A stretch of 64,000 nt of DNA from an uncultured Winogradskyella sp. (GTDB lineage Bacteria; Bacteroidota; Bacteroidia; Flavobacteriales; Flavobacteriaceae): contig NZ_CANLYI010000001.1 of the NCBI RefSeq assembly GCF_947495255.1, positions 486,044 through 550,043 of the forward strand. Reading direction: 5' to 3'. A program made the translations under genes and the position numbers. Positions within the stretch are counted from its first letter, which is position 1. The number at the start of each line of letters is the position of its first letter. Positions 52,208 through 60,689 of this stretch are shown here, one piece after another. A model generated the notes under the pieces. That model was not told where the DNA came from. It worked only from the letters and a program-made list of their open reading frames with translations, and did not search any database.

Positions 52208-52822
52208 TTATTTAAAAGCCTTCTTATTAAAGACTATTAAAATTCCAATACCTGTGCTAATAGCGACATCAGCTACATTAAAAACAGGATCAAAGAACGA
52301 AAACACCTTTCCTCCTATTAATGGCAGCCATTCTGGTAAAACACCACTCCAAATAGGAAAATGAAGCATATCTACAACATTACCATGAAACACACTTTCA
52401 TAACCTCCACCTTCTGGTAAAAATGTAGCCACCTGCATTATACTATCACTAAACAACACACCATAAACCACAGAATCTATAATATTACCTAAAGCACCTG
52501 CAAATATTATAGAAATAGCAAAGATTAAGGTTTTAGATTTCTGCTTTTTTGTAACATCAACTAACCAAAATGCAATACCTGTTACAGCCACAATTCTAAA
52601 TAAGGTTAAAATTAATTTTGCAGAACGATCAGAAATTAATGTTGTGAAATCACTCAGTTTTGTTCCCCAAGCCATACCATCATTCTCAATAAAAGCTATG
52701 TGAAACCATGAAAATACGGTAACATCTTCGCCCAACTGAAAATGAGTTTTAATGTAAATTTTACTGATTTGATCAATCAGGAGAATTATGAGAATGAGTA
52801 TTGAGGCTTTTTTAAGAGACAT
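52208..52822 (-). CDS. lspA: Signal peptidase II (lipoprotein)
   Basis: A 204-residue inner-membrane aspartyl protease that cuts lipoprotein signal peptides after diacylglyceryl transfer. Four helices; catalytic Asp residues in G-A-L-G-N-I-I-D-S and N-V-A-D-V-A-I. The loop between them (F-L-P-E-G-G-G-Y-E-S-V-F-H) is longer than in E. coli, giving a longer protein (204 vs about 164), as in other Bacteroidota. It follows the adhesin-like gene after 30 bases in the ileS to lspA run. Confidence 0.96.
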   Translation of the reverse strand: MSLKKASILILIILLIDQISKIYIKTHFQLGEDVTVFSWFHIAFIENDGMAWGTKLSDFTTLISDRSAKLILTLFRIVAVTGIAFWLVDVTKKQKSKTLIFAISIIFAGALGNIIDSVVYGVLFSDSIMQVATFLPEGGGYESVFHGNVVDMLHFPIWSGVLPEWLPLIGGKVFSFFDPVFNVADVAISTGIGILIVFNKKAFK

Positions 52823-52852
52823 CTAAAAAATTTGAAAAACAAAAATAACGGA

Positions 52853-53467
52853 TTAATCTTGTTTAACAACCCTAATATCACCATTTATAGTCGTCAATTC
52901 CCAAATAGAACTATTATTAGAAAATTCATCTAGAGTAATTTCTCCATGGTTAGAATTCGCTTCAATTGTTGCACTATTGGTTACAACGTTTATATTTCCA
53001 TCTAAAGTATTTATAGTCGCTGTTTTAACTTCTCCTTCAATATTGCATTGTCCACGCAACAACTCTATGTAAAGCGTCTTAAAATTGCCCTTTAAATCTA
53101 CAGAACCTATATCGCTAGAGATATTTAAAATGAGTTGCTCTGGGATTTCAATATGCAAGGTCGCAGCAATGACTTTATGAGCATTACGTTTATCGTCTGG
53201 TATTTCCTCTAGAGATAAAAACTCTAAACTTAATTGAAGTGTATTGCTCTCTTCCTTAATGACTATCTGAAAATCATTTTGATACTCACCATCTAAAATT
53301 GAGGTGACAGTAATTTTATCCGTTTCTGAAGTTGAAACAGAAATATTGAAAATTTGATTTCCGTTAATTACAATAGAATTAATGCCATTTGCTTGAATTG
53401 TCTTTTCTATAACATTCTGAGCTTTGCCAGTCAATGGACTCAAAACAAAAAGCACAAAAAAAGCCAT
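52853..53467 (-). CDS. Secreted DUF4097-like adhesin-type protein
   Basis: A 204-residue exported protein. After the signal peptide (M-A-F-F-V-L-F-V-L-S-P-L-T-G-K-A-Q) it has repeated short beta strands such as G-S-V-D-L-K-G-N-F-K-T, G-Q-C-N-I-E-G-E-V, D-G-N-I-N-V-V-T and G-E-I-T-L-D-E-F, a DUF4097/head-GIN-like beta helix. Its function is unknown. The longest frame starts at a TTG (53509); the ATG at 53467 begins the signal peptide. Repeat 53528-53551 lies between it and the DksA-like gene. Confidence 0.7.
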   Translation of the reverse strand: MAFFVLFVLSPLTGKAQNVIEKTIQANGINSIVINGNQIFNISVSTSETDKITVTSILDGEYQNDFQIVIKEESNTLQLSLEFLSLEEIPDDKRNAHKVIAATLHIEIPEQLILNISSDIGSVDLKGNFKTLYIELLRGQCNIEGEVKTATINTLDGNINVVTNSATIEANSNHGEITLDEFSNNSSIWELTTINGDIRVVKQD

Positions 53468-53527
53468 GAAATTAATATTCCATGGCTTTATAGTTTCTTT
53501 ATTATTCAAAATAAGTCCTCAATTATA

Positions 53528-53551
53528 GAGATTCCTGCCTTCGCAAGAATT
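53528..53551 (-). repeat. Short palindromic repeat unit (ATTCTTGCGAAGGCAGGAAT)
   Basis: On the minus strand AATTCTTGCGAAGGCAGGAAT is followed by CTC, an imperfect stem-loop (ATTCTTGC/GCAGGAAT) of the same style as the units at 6141 and 8359. It lies right beside the 3' end of the DksA-like gene. Confidence 0.5.
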
Positions 53552-53553
53552 GG

Positions 53554-53934
53554 TTACTGCATATTCTTAGCTTCGATGCTTAAGGTCGCATGAGGTACTA
53601 ATTTTAAACGCTCTTTTTTGATTAATTTACCTGTTACACGGCAAACTCCGTATGTTTTATTTTCAATACGGATTAGTGCATTCTTTAAGTCTCTAATAAA
53701 CTTTTCTTGACGTATAGCCAATGCTGAGTTTGCTTCCTTACTCATTGTTGCACTTCCTTCCTCAAAAGCTTTAAAAGTTGGCGATGTATCATCTGTACCA
53801 TTATCAAAATCATTCATGTAAGCACTTTTTATCAATTGTAAATCGTGCTCTGCTTTCTTAATTTTTTCTTGAACAATAATTTTAAATTCTTCTAAATCTT
53901 TATCAGAATATCTGCTTGTAGTATCTGTTGCCAT
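53554..53934 (-). CDS. TraR/DksA-family protein with degenerate zinc finger
   Basis: A 126-residue protein with a long coiled-coil N-terminal part (E-E-F-K-I-I-V-Q-E-K-I-K-K-A-E-H-D-L) and a DksA C-terminal region Y-G-V-C-R-V-T-G-K-L-I...P-H-A-T-L-S-I-E-A-K. Of the four zinc-finger cysteines only the first is left (CxxC becomes C-R-V-T and S-I-E-A). DksA proteins bind the RNA polymerase secondary channel, often with ppGpp. The gene follows ileS by 6 bases. Confidence 0.88.
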   Translation of the reverse strand: MATDTTSRYSDKDLEEFKIIVQEKIKKAEHDLQLIKSAYMNDFDNGTDDTSPTFKAFEEGSATMSKEANSALAIRQEKFIRDLKNALIRIENKTYGVCRVTGKLIKKERLKLVPHATLSIEAKNMQ

Positions 53935-53940
53935 ATAATT

Positions 53941-56900
53941 TTAATGTTTTTTAATAAACAATTTGGTATTTACTTCATCAAAAGCAATTTCTATACCATT
54001 GTCTACAGTGTCCATAATTTTTAAATCTTCTGTTAATGTTTCTGATTTAATATATTCCTTATTTGAAGCAATTGCTGCTGCTACTTGTGGGTCATTCTGA
54101 AGTTGTACGTCAATTCTGTCCGTAACCTCAAATCCTGAATCTTTACGTAAGTTCTGTATACGATTTACAAGTTCTCTTGCAATACCTTCCTTACGCAATT
54201 CCTCATTGATTGTAACATCTAAAGCCACAGTTAATGCACCTTCGTTAGCAACAAGCCATCCTTCAATATCTTGAGATGTAATCTCCACATCTTCAAGGCC
54301 TAAAATAATCTTTTTTCCGTTAATTTCAACATCAATAGTACCGTTTTGCTCAATGTTTTTAATATCATCTGCACTAAACGAACTTATAGCACTGGCAATC
54401 AACTTCATATCTTTACCAAATTTAGGTCCTAAGGCCTTAAAATTTGGTTTAATTTGTTTTACCAATATGTCTGAAGCGTCCTCTAAAAGTTCAATTTCTT
54501 TAATATTTACTTCGTGTTTAATTAAATCTGCAACTGCTTCTATTTCTTCCTTTTGTTGTTGATTATCAACAGGAATCATTATTTTCTGAAGTGGCTGACG
54601 TACTTTAATCTTCTCCTTAGCTCTCAACGATAAAACTAACGAACATATGGTTTGAGCACTTTCCATTTTACGTTCTAATACTTTGTCAATGACATTTGTA
54701 TCTGCAATAGGGAAATCTGCTAAATGTACACTTTCAAACGTTTCTTTCTTGGTTACCGAATTCAAATCTAAATACAAACGATCCATAAAGAAAGGTGCAA
54801 TTGGTGCGCCTAACTTTGCAATGGTTTCCATACATGTATAAAGCGTTTGATATGCCGAAATTTTATCGGTTTGGTAATCACCTTTCCAAAAACGTCTTCT
54901 ACTTAAACGCACGTACCAGTTACTTAAATAATCTTGTGTAAAGTCTGAAATTGCTCGCGCAGCTCTCGTTGGCTCATACTCTTCGTAGAATTTATCTACT
55001 TTCTGAATTAATGTATTTAATTCAGACAAAACCCAACGGTCAATTTCTGGTCGTTCTTCTAATGGAATATCAGCTTCACTATAATCAAAACCATCAATAT
55101 TGGTATAAAGCGTGAAGAATGAATAGGTATTATAAAGTGTTCCGAAAAATTTTCTGCTTACCTCAGCAATACCTTCACTATCAAATTTTAAGTTATCCCA
55201 AGGATTTGCATTACTTATCATGTACCAACGCGTAGCATCAGCTCCATATTTAGATAAGGTTTCAAAAGGATCTACAGCATTTCCTAAACGCTTAGACATT
55301 TTCTGTCCGTTTTTATCTAACACTAATCCGTTTGAAACGACATTTTTATACGCAACATCATCAAAAATCATGGTAGCAATAGCATGAAGTGTATAGAACC
55401 AACCTCTCGTTTGGTCAACACCTTCAGCAATGAAATCTGCTTTTCTCCAAGTATCGTCAACTTTTGCTTTGTTTTCAAATGGATAATGCCATTGCGCATA
55501 AGGCATAGAACCAGAATCGAACCAAACATCTATTAAATCACTTTCGCGATTCATCGGTTGACCTGATTTTGAAACTAATACAATTTTATCAACCACATTT
55601 TTATGTAAATCGATAGTATCGTAATTTTCTTCAGACATATTATCCACTTCAAAAGCTGCAAAAATATCTTCTGTCATAAAGCCAGCTTTAACCGACTTTG
55701 CCATTTCTTCTTTTAATTCTTTTACAGAACCAATACAGATGACTTCTTTACCATCTTCGGTTCTCCAAATTGGTAATGGAATTCCCCAAAAACGAGATCT
55801 TGATAAATTCCAGTCGTTTGCATTTGCTAACCAATTGCCAAAACGACCTTCTCCAGTTGATTTTGGTTTCCAGTTAATTCCGGTGTTTAACTCATGCATT
55901 CTCCCTTTTACATCTGTGATTTTAATAAACCACGAATCTAATGGATAGTATAAAATTGGCTTATCAGTTCTCCAGCAATTTGGGTAACTGTGTTTATATT
56001 TTTCAACCTTAAAGGCTTTATTTTCTGTTTTTAATTTAATGGCAAGCTCCACATCAATAGAACGTTCTGGTGCTTCACCATCATCGTAATATTCGTTCTT
56101 CACATATTTACCAGCAAATTCTCCCATTTCTGGTCTAAATTTTCCTTGCAAATCTACCAAAGGCACTAAATTACCATTCTCATCTTTTACTAAAAGTGGT
56201 GGGATTTCTGGCGATGCTTGTTTTGCAACTAAGGCATCATCTGCACCAAATGTTGGTGCTGTATGCACAATACCTGTTCCATCTTCAACCGTTACGAAGT
56301 CTCCAGAAATAACTCTAAATGCATTTTCAGGGTTATCGTTTGGCAACGCATATGGTAAAAGTTGCTCGTATGTTATTCCTACTAAATCTTTTCCGATGAA
56401 ATCTTTAACTACATAATAAGGAATCTTTTTATCGCCTTCTTTGTAGTCTATTAATTCTTGTTTTGCTTCAACGCGTTTAAATTTACCATCAAATTGTTTG
56501 TTGACTAAATTCTTAGCCAAAATCACATTCATGGGTTTAAATGTATATTGGTTATACGTTTCAACCAAAACGTATTCAATCTTTGGTCCAACGGTTAATG
56601 CTGTATTACTAGGTAATGTCCAAGGTGTCGTCGTCCAAGCTAAAAAGTAAATGTCACCTTCATTTTTAAGAAAATCTGGTAACGAATCTTCATTCGCTTT
56701 AAACTGAGCTACAACCGTTGTATCCGTTACATCTTGATAGGTTCCTGGTTGATTAAGCTCATGAGAACTTAAACCTGTACCTGCTTTTGGTGAATAAGGC
56801 TGAATAGTATAACCTTTGTATATTAAGTCTTTTTCGTAAATCTGCTTTAACAACCACCAAACCGTTTCCATGTATTTGGATTTGTAGGTAATGTATGGAT

Positions 56901-57342
56901 CGTCCATATCTACCCAATAGCCCATCTTTTTTGTGAGGTCATTCCATGTATCCGTATAACGCATTACGGTTTTTTTACACGCTTCGTTGTACTCTTCAAC
57001 CGTAATTTTTTTACCAATATCTTCTTTGGTAATACCAAGTTCTTTTTCTACACCAAGCTCCACTGGTAAACCGTGCGTATCCCAACCTGCTTTACGTTTT
57101 ACCTGAAAACCTTTCATGGTTTTGTAACGCGGAAAAATATCTTTAATCGCACGCGCTAAAACGTGGTGTACACCAGGCAAACCGTTTGCAGAAGGTGGTC
57201 CTTCAAAAAACACAAAAGGTGGTTTTCCTTCTCTTGTGGTTACACTTTTATCGAAGATGTCGTTAGCTTCCCAATAGTTACCGATTTCGTCAGCAACGTT
57301 TGGCAAGTTAAGTCCTTTATATTCAGGGAACTTTGTACTCAT
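53941..57342 (-). CDS. ileS: Isoleucine--tRNA ligase, IleRS2 type
   Basis: A 1133-residue class I synthetase charging tRNA-Ile. The signature normally written HIGH is G-V-H-H here (residues 57-60, in G-L-P-G-V-H-H-V-L-A), with first and third positions exchanged; the KMSKS loop is G-Q-K-M-S-K-R-L-G-N. W-T-T-T-P-W-T-L-P-S-N-T belongs to the editing domain. Length and motifs match the eukaryote-like IleRS2 group, associated with mupirocin resistance. It leads the ileS, DksA-like, DUF4097, lspA run. Confidence 0.97.
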   Translation of the reverse strand: MSTKFPEYKGLNLPNVADEIGNYWEANDIFDKSVTTREGKPPFVFFEGPPSANGLPGVHHVLARAIKDIFPRYKTMKGFQVKRKAGWDTHGLPVELGVEKELGITKEDIGKKITVEEYNEACKKTVMRYTDTWNDLTKKMGYWVDMDDPYITYKSKYMETVWWLLKQIYEKDLIYKGYTIQPYSPKAGTGLSSHELNQPGTYQDVTDTTVVAQFKANEDSLPDFLKNEGDIYFLAWTTTPWTLPSNTALTVGPKIEYVLVETYNQYTFKPMNVILAKNLVNKQFDGKFKRVEAKQELIDYKEGDKKIPYYVVKDFIGKDLVGITYEQLLPYALPNDNPENAFRVISGDFVTVEDGTGIVHTAPTFGADDALVAKQASPEIPPLLVKDENGNLVPLVDLQGKFRPEMGEFAGKYVKNEYYDDGEAPERSIDVELAIKLKTENKAFKVEKYKHSYPNCWRTDKPILYYPLDSWFIKITDVKGRMHELNTGINWKPKSTGEGRFGNWLANANDWNLSRSRFWGIPLPIWRTEDGKEVICIGSVKELKEEMAKSVKAGFMTEDIFAAFEVDNMSEENYDTIDLHKNVVDKIVLVSKSGQPMNRESDLIDVWFDSGSMPYAQWHYPFENKAKVDDTWRKADFIAEGVDQTRGWFYTLHAIATMIFDDVAYKNVVSNGLVLDKNGQKMSKRLGNAVDPFETLSKYGADATRWYMISNANPWDNLKFDSEGIAEVSRKFFGTLYNTYSFFTLYTNIDGFDYSEADIPLEERPEIDRWVLSELNTLIQKVDKFYEEYEPTRAARAISDFTQDYLSNWYVRLSRRRFWKGDYQTDKISAYQTLYTCMETIAKLGAPIAPFFMDRLYLDLNSVTKKETFESVHLADFPIADTNVIDKVLERKMESAQTICSLVLSLRAKEKIKVRQPLQKIMIPVDNQQQKEEIEAVADLIKHEVNIKEIELLEDASDILVKQIKPNFKALGPKFGKDMKLIASAISSFSADDIKNIEQNGTIDVEINGKKIILGLEDVEITSQDIEGWLVANEGALTVALDVTINEELRKEGIARELVNRIQNLRKDSGFEVTDRIDVQLQNDPQVAAAIASNKEYIKSETLTEDLKIMDTVDNGIEIAFDEVNTKLFIKKH

Positions 57343-57430
57343 TTTTCAGTTTTCTTTTCGAGGTGCGAATTTACAGAATTTTGGGGAAATAGTTAAACCT
57401 TTTATAGGCTATGTATCTAAAGCTAATTTT

Positions 57431-57811
57431 TCACTTTTTTAGCTTGAAATATTTGTTGAATAATTTATGGTTTGTTGATGGAAAAAAGGGATTTACGAAT
57501 ATTACTTTCTCACTTCCATTATAGAAATATTCTATTTTTCCATTTTCTATATTTTGAATTTGAGATAATTCAATTTTAGAATCGTCTTTAAAATAGAAAA
57601 AGTTTTCATCAAAAGTTATAGATTTCGTTCTTAATAATTTTCTTCCAAAGATGATATAGTTGAATACTCCAAAAACAATTCCAGCAATTAGTCCTGACCA
57701 ATCTTTTACCAAGATTGAATATATTATAATACCAAATGCAAAGACCATAAAGTAATAACTCATAAAAGCAAATGCTTGTCCTAAAAATGACGATAATGGT
57801 TTTCTGTTCAT
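57431..57811 (-). CDS. Hypothetical small membrane protein with PH-like C terminus
   Basis: A 126-residue protein with two hydrophobic segments (Y-Y-F-M-V-F-A-F-G-I-I-I-Y-S and L-I-A-G-I-V-F-G-V-F-N-Y-I-I-F-G) then a strand-rich tail (S-I-T-F-D-E-N-F-F-Y-F-K-D-D-S-K-I-E-L-S-Q-I) resembling small bacterial PH-like domains. No family is assigned with confidence. It follows radA by 43 bases on the same strand. Confidence 0.5.
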   Translation of the reverse strand: MNRKPLSSFLGQAFAFMSYYFMVFAFGIIIYSILVKDWSGLIAGIVFGVFNYIIFGRKLLRTKSITFDENFFYFKDDSKIELSQIQNIENGKIEYFYNGSEKVIFVNPFFPSTNHKLFNKYFKLKK

Positions 57812-57830
57812 TATTTATTTTTCAAAACAT

Positions 57831-57856
57831 AAGATTCCTTTTTTCAAAGGAATTTT
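57831..57856 (-). terminator. Weak hairpin at the end of radA
   Basis: On the minus strand AAAATTCCTTTG...CAAAGGAATCTT-type arms (57847-57856 with 57831-57840) form a stem around A residues, overlapping the radA stop; the T run after it is poor, so it may only attenuate into the small membrane gene. Confidence 0.35.
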
Positions 57857-59213
57857 AAACCAAAAACCCAACCAAATCCTCAATCTTAGAAATCAGTTGA
57901 ATTTTAATTACCGTATTTTTTAAGGCTATTTTATTGTACTTAGATACAAAAATGGTTGAAAACCCTAACTTTTCGGCTTCTAAAATTCTTTGTTCTACAC
58001 GTTGTACAGGTCTTATTTCTCCAGAAAGTCCTACTTCTGCAGCAAAGCAATATGTACTTGGCAATGCCACATCTTCATTAGAAGATAATATGGATGCAAC
58101 AACGGCTAAATCTATAGCAGGATCATCAACTGTGATGCCTCCTGTAATATTTAAAAATACATCTTTTGCGCCTAACCTAAAACCGGCTCGTTTCTCTAAA
58201 ACAGCCAATAACATGTTGAGTCGTTTGGCATTGAAACCTGTAGCAGAACGTTGTGGTGTTCCGTAAACTGCTGTGCTTACTAAGGCCTGAACTTCTATCA
58301 TTAATGGTCGCAAACCTTCTAAAGTTGCTGCGATAGCATTACCAGATAATTCTTCGTCTTTTTCTGAAATTAATATTTCTGATGGATTAGAGACTTCTCG
58401 CAGTCCTGAGCCTTGCATTTCGTAAATACCAAGTTCATTAGTAGAACCAAATCGGTTTTTGTTCGCTCTTAATATTCTAAATACATGATTTCGGTCGCCT
58501 TCAAATTGAAGAACCGTATCTACCATATGTTCTAAAATTTTTGGACCAGCAATGTTTCCATCTTTAGTAATATGGCCAATTAATAAAACTGGTGTTGCGG
58601 TTTCTTTGGCAAATTTTATCAGTTCAGTTGTACATTCTTTTATTTGAGAAATGCTACCTGCTGAAGATTCTATATAATCACTATGTAGAGTTTGAATAGA
58701 ATCAATTACCACAATATCTGGTTCTAAAGCTTCAATTTGCTTAAAGATATTTTGAGTTTTGGTTTCTGTTAAAATATAGCAATTACTGCTAATAGGATTA
58801 ATACGTTCTGCACGCATTTTTATTTGCTTCTGGCTTTCTTCACCAGAAACATAAAGCGTTTTGTATTGTAATTTTAAAGCAATTTGAAGTAAAAGTGTAC
58901 TTTTTCCAATTCCTGGTTCACCACCCAAAAGTGTTAAGGAACCATGTACCATTCCGCCACCAAGAACGCGATTAAACTCGCCATCTTGCATATCTAAACG
59001 TGCTTCTTGCGATGTATCAATCTCATTTATAAGTAATGGTTTTGATGTACGCTTTGACGCTGACGTTGGTGTTTTCCAATCGCTCTTTTCTGGTTTTTGA
59101 ATGACCTCTTCAGCAATGGTATTCCATTCTTTACAAGAGGTACATTGTCCTTGCCATTTGGCATACTGACTACCACAATTCTGACAAAAAAAAGTTGTTT
59201 TTACTTTAGCCAT
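57855..59213 (-). CDS. radA: DNA repair protein RadA (Sms)
   Basis: A 452-residue branch-migration ATPase. The N-terminal zinc finger is C-x2-C...C-x2-C (C-Q-N-C-G-S-Q-Y-A-K-W-Q-G-Q-C-T-S-C), Walker A is G-G-E-P-G-I-G-K-S-T, the RadA-specific K-N-R-F-G-S motif is present, and the C-terminal third is Lon-protease-like (D-P-A-I-D-L-A-V-V-A-S). RadA helps process recombination intermediates. I used the ATG at 59213 rather than the GTG two codons upstream. Confidence 0.97.
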   Translation of the reverse strand: MAKVKTTFFCQNCGSQYAKWQGQCTSCKEWNTIAEEVIQKPEKSDWKTPTSASKRTSKPLLINEIDTSQEARLDMQDGEFNRVLGGGMVHGSLTLLGGEPGIGKSTLLLQIALKLQYKTLYVSGEESQKQIKMRAERINPISSNCYILTETKTQNIFKQIEALEPDIVVIDSIQTLHSDYIESSAGSISQIKECTTELIKFAKETATPVLLIGHITKDGNIAGPKILEHMVDTVLQFEGDRNHVFRILRANKNRFGSTNELGIYEMQGSGLREVSNPSEILISEKDEELSGNAIAATLEGLRPLMIEVQALVSTAVYGTPQRSATGFNAKRLNMLLAVLEKRAGFRLGAKDVFLNITGGITVDDPAIDLAVVASILSSNEDVALPSTYCFAAEVGLSGEIRPVQRVEQRILEAEKLGFSTIFVSKYNKIALKNTVIKIQLISKIEDLVGFLV

Positions 59214-59414
59214 GTTCACATTCCGAAAAATCGGAAATATAATTTTAAAATTCGAACAGCTAAATTAATACAAATTTAGTTGATGTCTTTAAACCAAGTT
59301 ACGATTGCCAAAACTTTAAGGGTTGCCAATTTTGAAGGTAAATTAGAAAATAATAATTGTTTTGATTTTCTGAACACTGACACAAAAAAGTAATCGGTCG
59401 AAATTTTATGTTTT

Positions 59415-60611
59415 TTACTTTTTCTCATCATCAACCTCCTCTTCTTCTGTTTCTTCATCATCAGTATCTACTAATGACAATGTAAGTTCATCTATTTTTG
59501 AAAAGATAAAATCTCTATTTATATGGCTCACATCATTTAAAGTTAATGCTTCTTCATAAAGTTTTTTAGCCTTTTTTGTTTTACCTAACTTTTCAGCAGA
59601 TTGCGCTAAATAGAATGTACCCAATAAAGTTTCTGGATGAAGTTTATTTGCTAAAAGGCCTAGTTTAAATAATGATTTAAAATCTTCGCGTTCTTCAGCA
59701 ACTTTAGCAACTTTTTCCAATTCTTCTTCGCTAATGTCTTTAGTAATACCAAATAGTTTTTCAATTCTCTTATATCTATCCACTAAGTATTCATCTAGCG
59801 TACCTTCATATGTCAATACTTTCTCTTCTAATTCTTTTTCTCTTAATGGATTGTAAATAGAAAAAATCTTATCGAATGATCTTGAGATTGCACCAGTAAC
59901 TAAAGTATAATGTGTTTCCCCATCAAAATCATCGAAATAATAAGTTAAATTCTTATTGTCAACTGCTTTAATTAACTCATTTGTTGCTAATATATTTTCA
60001 CGAATTTGTGGAATATCTTTTTCTGCTGTTGCCATATAGTAAAACACATCTGTTTTGTAAAGAGCTAAACGTTTTGATACAAAATTCCTTAATGAACCAA
60101 CAAAATCTGGACTAATACATACATAAGCTTGAAACTCTAATTCTTCCTTAAACAAATACGAGTTTATAAAATTGCCCATAATATCATGACCAACAGCAAC
60201 TCTAAATTTACTTGTATTGTAGTTGCCGTCTAAATAAGGTAATAACTCCTCTGAAATAAAATCGTGAAACCTTATACCAGATTCTGTAGGCAAACCAGTT
60301 TGTGGCTCATAATAGCTATCATAAACACGATCATCGCCTTGCATTACGCCAACCACAATTGAGCTAGGCATATCATCAAAATGGGTTTGAAAGTCTACTT
60401 GACCTGTAACGGGCTCAAATAAATAATCACCATCAAAAACAATAATTAAAGGATATTTTTTATCCGCTTTAGAATCGTAGTCTGCTGGTAACTTAATTTT
60501 TAGTTTACGAGTAGAATTTAATCGAGAAGAAGAAATTTCTTCATAAGATATTTGAGCATAAGTAGATGCGCAAAAAAAACAAGCAAGAACTATTAAAATA
60601 GCTTTTCTCAT
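59415..60611 (-). CDS. Secreted alpha/beta hydrolase-fold protein, Asp at nucleophile position (copy 1)
   Basis: A 398-residue protein with signal peptide (ends S-T-Y-A-Q) and an esterase-D/enterochelin-esterase-like fold: Y-P-L-I-I-V-F-D-G-D-Y-L-F (53-65), oxyanion side V-V-G-V-M, then the nucleophile elbow G-H-D-I-M-G (141-146), where the family has G-H-S-x-G-G. Asp143 replaces Ser. A His remains in E-T-H-Y-T-L-V. The C-terminal third is TPR-like helices and ends in an Asp/Glu-rich tail. It may be a pseudoenzyme or use Asp as epoxide hydrolases do. Paralogue of the gene at 60690. Confidence 0.85.
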   Translation of the reverse strand: MRKAILIVLACFFCASTYAQISYEEISSSRLNSTRKLKIKLPADYDSKADKKYPLIIVFDGDYLFEPVTGQVDFQTHFDDMPSSIVVGVMQGDDRVYDSYYEPQTGLPTESGIRFHDFISEELLPYLDGNYNTSKFRVAVGHDIMGNFINSYLFKEELEFQAYVCISPDFVGSLRNFVSKRLALYKTDVFYYMATAEKDIPQIRENILATNELIKAVDNKNLTYYFDDFDGETHYTLVTGAISRSFDKIFSIYNPLREKELEEKVLTYEGTLDEYLVDRYKRIEKLFGITKDISEEELEKVAKVAEEREDFKSLFKLGLLANKLHPETLLGTFYLAQSAEKLGKTKKAKKLYEEALTLNDVSHINRDFIFSKIDELTLSLVDTDDEETEEEEVDDEKK

Positions 60612-60689
60612 AATTAAGTAGGTTTAGTTTTGGGACACCAAACATAGTCAATTATCGTTTAATAGTCAATTTTTTTCGATGAAATGCAC

